Positions 58,500 through 64,000 of a DNA stretch of 64,000 bases are shown piece by piece. The stretch lies in assembly GCF_014647155.1 (NCBI RefSeq), contig NZ_BMOQ01000007.1:1-64000 (forward strand), read 5' to 3'. Origin of the DNA: Halarchaeum nitratireducens (GTDB taxonomy: Archaea > Halobacteriota > Halobacteria > Halobacteriales > Halobacteriaceae). The notes under the pieces were generated by a model. That model worked only from the letters and a program-made list of their open reading frames with translations. It did no database searches and was not told where the DNA came from. Each line of letters starts with the position of its first letter. Positions within the stretch are counted from its first letter, which is position 1. The position numbers and the translations under genes are program-made.

Positions 58500-59242
58500 C
58501 GTCCCGCGCCCGCGTCAGCCCCGACACTCGCGTCCGCACCGACCTCGCGGAGGAAGACGTCGAGCAGTCGGTCGCCGTCGAGCGCCGCCGGGCGGCGCGT
58601 CGCCACCAGCTCGCCCTCGTGGACGATCTCGACCCGATCGCAGAGGTCGGCCGCGACGTCGATGTCGTGCGTCGAGAGGAAGACCGTGTTCCCGGCGTCT
58701 CGATACTCCCGGAGGAAGCGTTTTACGGCCTCCTGCACGATCGGGTCGAGGTTCGCCAGCGGCTCGTCGATGAAGACGAGGTCGGGGTCGTGGAGGAACG
58801 CCGCGGTGATCATCACCTTCTGCTGTTGGCCCCGCGAGAGGTCGGTGTGCATCGTGTCAAGCTTCGCCCCGTAGGCGAGCCGGTCGGCCCACGTCTCGAC
58901 GCGCTCGTTCACCGTCGCGGCGTCGAGGTCGCGCACCGACCCGACGAAGTCGAAGTACTCGCGCGGCGTCATGAAGCTCGGCGGGGACTCCTGCTCGGGG
59001 AGGATCCCGACGCGCTCGCGGACGCCGATCGGATCGGCGGCGGGATCGACACCGAGGACGGACGCCGTGCCCGCGTCGGGGCGGAGCTGACCGGTGAGGA
59101 TCCGGATCGTGGTGCTCTTGCCCGCGCCGTTCGGCCCGAGGAGGCCGAACAGCTCGCCCGCGGGGACGTCGAGCGTCAGCCCCGCGAGCGCCGTGAGGTC
59201 GCCGTACGACTTGCGGAGATCCGCGGTGGCGATCGCGTTCAC
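58496..59242 (-). CDS. ABC transporter ATP-binding protein (ABC-2 type)
   Basis: A 248-residue ATPase. Walker A LLGPNGAGKSTTI near residue 38, signature LSRGQQQKVMITAAFLHDPD near 145 (Q-rich before LSxGxQ), Walker B LVFIDEPLANLD near 160 and switch His in STHDIDVAADLCDRV. GTG 59242 is chosen because the product then starts NAIATADLRKSYG just before the first strand; the 46 upstream codons in frame look non-coding. Coupled to the permease. Confidence 0.92.
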   Translation of the reverse strand: MNAIATADLRKSYGDLTALAGLTLDVPAGELFGLLGPNGAGKSTTIRILTGQLRPDAGTASVLGVDPAADPIGVRERVGILPEQESPPSFMTPREYFDFVGSVRDLDAATVNERVETWADRLAYGAKLDTMHTDLSRGQQQKVMITAAFLHDPDLVFIDEPLANLDPIVQEAVKRFLREYRDAGNTVFLSTHDIDVAADLCDRVEIVHEGELVATRRPAALDGDRLLDVFLREVGADASVGADAGAGR

Positions 59243-59378
59243 GTCACCGGCGTCGCCCGCCGCCGGCAAATAGCCTCGCGTCGCGGCGACGGCGAGGGAA
59301 CGGCGAGAGGACGGCGCGACGACGCCACCGCCCGCCGCGGTGGGCACGTTTTTGTCCGCGCCGCGCGGATCACGACCC

Positions 59379-59672
59379 ATGTCGCTCCCCGGTCCCGCCG
59401 CGTTCGCCCGCCGCTGTCTCGCGTCGCTCGTCCGTCGCCCCGCGGACGCGCTCGCGCCGTACCTCCACGAGTCCTACTCGGAGCGTCCGACGCTGAGCGA
59501 GGAGTGGCTGACGATCACCGCGGGCGCGGGCTCGTCCGTCGTCGTCGCCGCCACGACCGCTCTCGCGCTCGCGCTCAGCGCGGCCTACGCGCTCCTGTAC
59601 GTCGGGCTTCGGGTGCTTCGACGCGGCGTGAGCCGTGTCGGTGCGGGCGCGCGATCCCGACTCGGGCGCTGA
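59379..59672 (+). CDS. Small single-membrane-segment protein of unknown function
   Basis: A 97-residue protein starting MSLPGPAAFARRCLASLVRR. One or two hydrophobic helices are visible (about 50-82, VVVAATTALALALSAAYALL and the following YVGLRVL), ending in a basic tail. No family recognised. It sits between the ABC exporter and the HTH_10 regulator, both on the opposite strand. Confidence 0.55.
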   Translation: MSLPGPAAFARRCLASLVRRPADALAPYLHESYSERPTLSEEWLTITAGAGSSVVVAATTALALALSAAYALLYVGLRVLRRGVSRVGAGARSRLGR

Positions 59673-59675
59673 TCG

Positions 59676-60338
59676 TCAGCCGGGAGGGTCGACGCAGTCG
59701 ACGGCGTCGCGCGCGAGGGACTCCAGCCCGCGGCGCAACCGCTCGGAGGCGGCCTGCCGGGAGACGTCGAGCGCCCCGGCGACGTCCGCCAGCGTCGCCT
59801 CACGCGGGACCGAGAAGTAGCCGGCGTCGACCGCCGCAGCCAGCGTCTCGCGTTGCTTTCGCGTCAGTCGCTCCGCCTCCGCGTCGCGGCTCGCCCCGAG
59901 GGAGCGGGTCGTGACGTCGATGCCGACGTCGACGAGCGCCTCGCGGAACGCGACGAGCGCGTCCCGGTCGGGGAACCGGAGACGGAACGACGCGTACTCC
60001 GGGGTCGCGCCCACGTCGAGGACGGGCGCACCGACGTCGAGCGCCGTTTCGTAGATCGACGGCGTCGACGGCGCGAGTTGGACCCGATAGAGTCGCCGGT
60101 CGCCACCGACATCGTCACCGTCGTCGAGACAGTCGACGCGCGCGGTGTCGTCGGCCGACGCGAGCGCGTCCGCGAAGCGCTCGAGATCCCGACCGCTCGC
60201 CCACACGAACAACACCGGACGGCTCGGATCCGCCGCCATCGTCGCCTCCACCTCGACCGTCGTTGAGGGGGCGGCGGCCAACGCCGTGACGAGCGAGAAG
60301 TCCGCACAGTGGAGGTGTAGTGTGGCGACGAGCGTCAT
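59676..60338 (-). CDS. HTH_10 regulator (bacterio-opsin activator type)
   Basis: A 220-residue transcription regulator. N-terminal sensor part (about 1-150) of unknown ligand, with SIYETALDVGAPVLDVGATP and FRLRFPDRDALVAFREALVD; C-terminal HTH_10 domain with LTRKQRETLAAAVDAGYFSVPREATLADVAGALDVSRQAASERL (the recognition helix near residue 200). The arrangement matches haloarchaeal Bat-like activators without PAS/GAF. Its target is not evident. Confidence 0.88.
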   Translation of the reverse strand: MTLVATLHLHCADFSLVTALAAAPSTTVEVEATMAADPSRPVLFVWASGRDLERFADALASADDTARVDCLDDGDDVGGDRRLYRVQLAPSTPSIYETALDVGAPVLDVGATPEYASFRLRFPDRDALVAFREALVDVGIDVTTRSLGASRDAEAERLTRKQRETLAAAVDAGYFSVPREATLADVAGALDVSRQAASERLRRGLESLARDAVDCVDPPG

Positions 60339-60433
60339 CGCTGCCCGTAGGCCGTTGACGAATAAGAGCCCGCGGATCGATACTCGTCGCTCGTCTCAAC
60401 CTTTTTTACCCGCCGCGCGCGAACGCTGTGGTG

Positions 60434-61198
60434 ATGGATCCCGTGCGCGCCATGACGTACAACGTCCGCGTCGACACCCCCGAGGACGGCGAGGACGGCT
60501 GGCCGTACCGGCGCGACGCGGTCGCCGGGACGATCCGCTATCACGACCCGGACGTTCTCGGCCTCCAAGAGCTCCTCGCCGGTCAGCTCGCGGACGTCCG
60601 CGAACGCCTCGATCGATACCGGTTCGTCGGGCGCTCGCGCGGCGCCGGCGAGGCGACCGACGAGTACGTCCCCGTCGGCTACGCCCACGACCGCTTCGAG
60701 CTCGTCGAGTCCGAGACCTTCTGGCTCTCCGAGACGCCGACCGTCGCCGGGAGCGTCGGCTGGGACGCCGCTCACCCCCGCGTCTGTACGTCCGCGCGCC
60801 TCCGCGAGCGCGCGAGCGGCGAGCAGTTCGTCGTCTACTGCATCCACCTCGACCACGAGGGCCGGACGGCCCGCAAGCGCGGCGCCGAACTCGTCCGGGC
60901 GCGCGTCGCCGCGAGCGACGCCCCGGCGATCGTCCTCGGCGACTTCAACTGCGAGGCGGGCGACCCCGCCCACGACGCCCTCACCGAGTCGCTCCGCGAT
61001 TCGCGCGCCGCCGCGACGTACGACCACGGCCCGAACACCACGCGCAACGATTATCGAACCCTCCACGCCGACTGGACGATCGACCACGTCCTCCTCAGCG
61101 ACGCGTGGGCCGTCGACGCCCGCGCCGTCTGTAGCGATCAGTACGCCAACGGGCGCTATCCCTCCGATCACCTCCCCGTCGTCGTCGACCTCTCCTGA
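60434..61198 (+). CDS. Endonuclease/exonuclease/phosphatase family hydrolase
   Basis: A 254-residue metal-dependent hydrolase of the EEP (DNase I-like) fold. Motifs: MTYNVRVDTP (Asn), LGLQELL (catalytic Glu), VYCIHLDHEG, IVLGDFNCEAGDPAHD (metal Asp/Asn), DWTIDHVLLS and RYPSDHLPVVVDL (catalytic His). Cytosolic. Substrate could be nucleic acid, phosphoinositide-like or other phosphoesters. ATG 60434 is used; two GTG codons just upstream are in frame. Confidence 0.9.
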   Translation: MDPVRAMTYNVRVDTPEDGEDGWPYRRDAVAGTIRYHDPDVLGLQELLAGQLADVRERLDRYRFVGRSRGAGEATDEYVPVGYAHDRFELVESETFWLSETPTVAGSVGWDAAHPRVCTSARLRERASGEQFVVYCIHLDHEGRTARKRGAELVRARVAASDAPAIVLGDFNCEAGDPAHDALTESLRDSRAAATYDHGPNTTRNDYRTLHADWTIDHVLLSDAWAVDARAVCSDQYANGRYPSDHLPVVVDLS

Positions 61199-61330
61199 AC
61201 GCCGTCCCCCCTCCACCCTCGTCCTCTCCCCCCGCTCGCGCCTCTCGGTTCGGTCGGCGCTCGCTTCGGGCGGGGGCGTCGCGCTCGACGTCTCCGAAGC
61301 TATTCCCCGCCGGCGGTCGAAGCGCCGCGT

Positions 61331-62716
61331 ATGCAGGACTTCGATCTCGTCGTCGTCGGCTCGGGCTCCGGACTGGACGTCGCCTCGGTCGCCGCTCGAC
61401 AGGGACAGGACGTCGCCGTCGTCGAGGACGGCCCGCTCGGCGGTACGTGTCTCAATCGCGGCTGCGTCCCCTCGAAGATGCTCGTCCACCGCGCCGACGT
61501 GAAACGCGGCGTCGACACCGCGGACGAGTTCGGCATCGACGCCACCGTCGAGGACGTCGACTTCTCGGGGATGGTCGCGGAGGTCTCCGACCACGTCGAT
61601 CGGGACAGCGCGTCGATCCGCCGCGGGATCGAGGCCTCAGAGAACCACACGCTCTTCGACGACACCGGTCGGTTCGTCGACGAGCGCACCCTCGCGGTCG
61701 GCGACGAGACGATCCGCGGCGAGGCGGTCGTCGTCGCCGCCGGCACCCGACCCGCGATCCCGGACGTCGAGGGCATCGAGGACGTCGACTACTGGACGAG
61801 CACCGAGGCGCTTCGCGCCGACGCGCCCCCCGAGCACCTCGTGATCGTCGGCGGCGGCTACGTCGCCGCGGAGCTCGCCCACTACTTCGGGACGTTCGGA
61901 AGCGACGTGACCATCGTCGGTCGCCGCGGCGCGCTCCTCCCCGGCGAGGACCCCGCGGTCGCTCGTCACTTCACCGAGCGCTACGAGCGGCGCTTCGACG
62001 TTCGGACGGGCTTCGAGGCGAGCGCGGTCCGCGAGACCGGCGACGGGATCGCGCTCGACGCCGAGACCGTCGACGGCGACGACACCGCGACCGTCCGCGG
62101 CGATCAGCTCCTCGTCGCCGCCGGCCGCGTCCCGAACACGGATCGCCTCGACGCCGCGGCGGGCGGGATCGAGACGACGGACAGAGGGTACGTGGCGACG
62201 AACCGCTACCTCGAAACGAGCGCGGAGAACGTCTGGGCGCTCGGCGACATCGTCGGGCGCTACCCCTACAAGCACGCCGCGAATCACGAGGCGAGCACGG
62301 TCATCGCGAACGTGCTCCGCGACGAACGCGACGCCGTCGACTACACCGCGATGCCCCACGCCGTCTTCGCGGACCCCCAAGTCGCCGCCGTCGGCGTCAC
62401 GGAGGCCGACCTCCGCGCCGAATCGCGCGAGTATCGCGTCGGCGGCTACGAGTACGCCGACACCGCGATGGGGTCGGCGATGGGCGACCCGCCCGGCTTC
62501 GTCAAGGTCCTCGTCGCGCCCGACGGCGAGATCCTCGGGACGCACGTCGTCGGCCCCCACGCCTCCCAACTCGTCCACGAGGTCTGCGTGGCGATGCGGG
62601 CCGGGAGCGGCACCGTCGCCGACATCCGCGACACGATCCACGTCCACCCCGCGCTCAACGAGGTCGTCGCGCGCGCCTTCGGCGGCCGGTTCAGCGACCC
62701 CGACGAGCGACGCTGA
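61331..62716 (+). CDS. FAD-dependent pyridine nucleotide-disulfide reductase (Lpd/Gcr-like)
   Basis: A 461-residue flavoprotein. FAD site VVVGSGSGLDVASVAARQG, redox-active disulfide GGTCLNRGCVPSKM near residue 40-45, NAD(P) site HLVIVGGGYVAAELAHYFGT, second FAD motif VWALGDIVGRYPYKHAANHE, and C-terminal catalytic HVHPALNEVVARAF (His-Glu pair). It resembles dihydrolipoyl dehydrogenase, mercuric and mycothione reductases; in haloarchaea a close relative is bis-gamma-glutamylcystine reductase, which keeps gamma-glutamylcysteine reduced. Which of these it is cannot be resolved here. Confidence 0.88.
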   Translation: MQDFDLVVVGSGSGLDVASVAARQGQDVAVVEDGPLGGTCLNRGCVPSKMLVHRADVKRGVDTADEFGIDATVEDVDFSGMVAEVSDHVDRDSASIRRGIEASENHTLFDDTGRFVDERTLAVGDETIRGEAVVVAAGTRPAIPDVEGIEDVDYWTSTEALRADAPPEHLVIVGGGYVAAELAHYFGTFGSDVTIVGRRGALLPGEDPAVARHFTERYERRFDVRTGFEASAVRETGDGIALDAETVDGDDTATVRGDQLLVAAGRVPNTDRLDAAAGGIETTDRGYVATNRYLETSAENVWALGDIVGRYPYKHAANHEASTVIANVLRDERDAVDYTAMPHAVFADPQVAAVGVTEADLRAESREYRVGGYEYADTAMGSAMGDPPGFVKVLVAPDGEILGTHVVGPHASQLVHEVCVAMRAGSGTVADIRDTIHVHPALNEVVARAFGGRFSDPDERR

Positions 62717-62734
62717 AGCTTCCGTGAAACTGTG

Positions 62735-63886
62735 TCACGTCGCCTCGCTCTCGGCGGGGCTATCATCGCTGTCAGTCTCGTCGCTGCCGTGCTCCGCGTC
62801 GGCCACGTCCGCGGTCACCTCCGATGGACGCGGCGGCTCGTACACGAGCGTGAGATCATCTGAAAGCGCGTAGAAACGTCCGTCGTCGATGTTCTCGACG
62901 ACTCCCGTGTCGGCGTCAATAGCGAAGTCAACCACGTCCGCAAGCGTGTCGGCGAACGCGAGGTCACGATTCTGAACGGCGGTGGGAAGGCGCGCACGGA
63001 CGATCCAGTCGTCGAACTCCGATCGGTCACGCTCGAATGAGAGACGCTCGCGTTCGTCGTCGTCCAACTCGAGAATGCCGCTCCGCTTGGTACCGACGAG
63101 CGCAGCGAGTGCGATGACACCGACGAAGAAGGCGAGCGGGCCGCCGATGCGCTGGAGCGGGCCGTATGTTCGGGGAACAGACACCGTTCGGGTTCGGGTT
63201 GCGGCCTGCCTGACGGAATCGTGCGAACCGACAGTGTACGTCGACCCCGAGAACGAGAGGGGGAGCGTTTTCGTGAACGCGAGCGTCGTCGGCGCTCCCT
63301 CAACGGGACCGGAGACCGTGGCGTCGACGACGACAGCCGTCTCGAGCGTTCCGGGGCCACTGCCAAGTTGGCTGGTAATCCGATCGCGGTGTGCGAGGAC
63401 TCGGCTGGTGTTCACCCGGAAACTGACGCGAGCGGTGTCGTCACCGCCAAGGCGTTCGACCGTCGCGGCGTCGAGCGGCCTAGTGGTCTGCCAGTAGACG
63501 GTGCCGTCCTCTTCGCCGACCGAGCGCGTTCGGAGGCGAGAGTCGAGCGTCACCGATACCGGTGTGTCGGCGGGCGGACGCTGGCGGAGCGTGAACGCTC
63601 CGTGCATGATCGGAGAGACGCCGACGAAGTACGTCGAACGGTTTTCCAATTGCGTGCCGACCGGGAAGACAGGGTTCGATTCGGTGACGGTCGCGTTCTG
63701 CTCGAACCCTCCACTAACTGCCCACGCCTCCACGGTGCGTTGTGTCTCGGTCGTTCCGGGTGCGGCGTAGGCACCGTAGGTCGCATATCCGCCGAACACG
63801 GCGAGCAACAGTGCGACGACAGCGAGGGCGGCGAGACAATTTCCGAGCGTCGCCCGCACCTGGAGGCGCCGAGAGCGTTCGGCCAT
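62735..63886 (-). CDS. DUF5305 membrane protein
   Basis: A 383-residue protein with a first membrane helix (about 15-38) and a second (about 240-262). Between them is an extracytoplasmic beta-rich domain (PGTTETQRTVEAWAVSGGFE, TVYWQTTRPLDA) and after the second helix a cytosolic Asp/Glu-rich part (DDDERERLSFERDRSEFDDW). Haloarchaeal members are often encoded with a signal peptidase. The ATG at 63886 puts a basic stretch before the helix. Slightly lower GC than neighbours. Confidence 0.82.
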   Translation of the reverse strand: MAERSRRLQVRATLGNCLAALAVVALLLAVFGGYATYGAYAAPGTTETQRTVEAWAVSGGFEQNATVTESNPVFPVGTQLENRSTYFVGVSPIMHGAFTLRQRPPADTPVSVTLDSRLRTRSVGEEDGTVYWQTTRPLDAATVERLGGDDTARVSFRVNTSRVLAHRDRITSQLGSGPGTLETAVVVDATVSGPVEGAPTTLAFTKTLPLSFSGSTYTVGSHDSVRQAATRTRTVSVPRTYGPLQRIGGPLAFFVGVIALAALVGTKRSGILELDDDERERLSFERDRSEFDDWIVRARLPTAVQNRDLAFADTLADVVDFAIDADTGVVENIDDGRFYALSDDLTLVYEPPRPSEVTADVADAEHGSDETDSDDSPAESEAT

Positions 63887-63943
63887 TGGCTGGCGTTGTG
63901 CGATCACCGCTCAAAGTCCTGTCGGTCAGGTTACTACTACCGG

Positions 63944-64000
63944 TCACCGGGTGAGCGCGCGACGGATGCGTGCGAGGAGCGATCGGTTGTGGCGAGAGTC
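63944..64000 (-). CDS. Possible C-terminal end of an upstream gene (partial)
   Basis: At the right edge the minus strand reads 18 codons (ending RSLLARIRRALTR) and a stop, co-directional with the DUF5305 gene 57 nt downstream. In related genomes a signal peptidase lies in this position. The stretch is too short to be sure that it codes. Confidence 0.3.
   Translation of the reverse strand, partial: DSRHNRSLLARIRRALTR

Noticed and set aside
1-64000. Prophage, integrase, transposase or insertion sequence
   Set aside because: No integrase, transposase, terminal inverted repeats or target-site duplications were recognised, and the single tRNA gene is not followed by an obvious attachment duplicate.

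Overview
This window is chromosomal DNA from a very GC-rich halophilic archaeon (class Halobacteria). The evidence is the strongly acidic predicted proteome, twin-arginine lipoproteins, two surface proteins ending in PGF-CTERM anchors, archaeal information genes (Orc1/Cdc6, L11, GAR1, SRP19, Trm5, Dph5, a DRG-type GTPase), presenilin-type protease and FolE, TATA-like promoters about 25-30 nt before start codons (leaderless transcripts), and frequent ATGA/GTGA stop-start overlaps. The species cannot be named from sequence alone. Because of the high GC content, almost every gene has long open frames on the opposite strand; these are not listed.

Layout. 0.3-7.5 kb: polyphosphate kinase, a CNNM-type membrane protein, a receiver-PAS-kinase protein, a DUF1508 protein, and a small operon ending in a DtxR-like regulator, with a DtxR-box-like palindrome in the divergent gap. 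7.5-10.7 kb: GtrA/sulfatase-like envelope pair and a class-V aminotransferase. 10.8-18.4 kb: a six-gene overlapping operon of two VWA membrane proteins, an anchored coiled coil, a membrane protein, a MoxR ATPase and a DUF58 protein. 18.5-26.9 kb: a paralogue of the 6.1 kb gene, a DHH phosphoesterase, proBA, two tandem beta-propeller lipoproteins created by segmental duplication, a presenilin-like protease, gar1 and srp19. 27-31.5 kb: a BtuF/BtuC/BtuD-type importer read divergently from a shared operator-like palindrome. 31.6-35.4 kb: a nuclease lipoprotein and then a predicted replication origin: orc1/cdc6 flanked by ORB-like repeats whose G-rich ends point outward, plus an AT-rich segment. 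35.4-44.4 kb: glpQ, an aldehyde dehydrogenase, tRNA-Thr, trm5, dph5, a PadR regulator, VOC protein, DRG GTPase, L11, then an unusual periodic hairpin array that re-uses the last codons of the L11 gene, then CHY zinc finger and folE. 44.4-64 kb: small regulators and membrane proteins, MFS exporter, aminotransferase/Lrp pair, GNAT, a PGF-CTERM metallopeptidase-like surface protein, a TAT-exported GH3 glucosidase, cold-shock protein, USP, acetyltransferase, MsrB, an ABC-2 exporter, HTH_10 regulator, EEP hydrolase, a thiol-disulfide reductase and a DUF5305 membrane protein.

How the genes fit together. The orc1 cluster is a replication origin candidate; the MoxR operon looks like one membrane-anchored chaperone/assembly machine; btuCDF would capture and import corrinoids; MsrB and the disulfide reductase serve redox repair. 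The signals least explained by known annotation are the L11-tail hairpin array (43824-44019), the origin's repeat geometry, the DtxR-like regulator that has lost its metal ligands beside a metal-box-like palindrome, and the beta-propeller duplication that carried along the end of the presenilin gene. All family calls come from reading motifs by eye; no database search was run.
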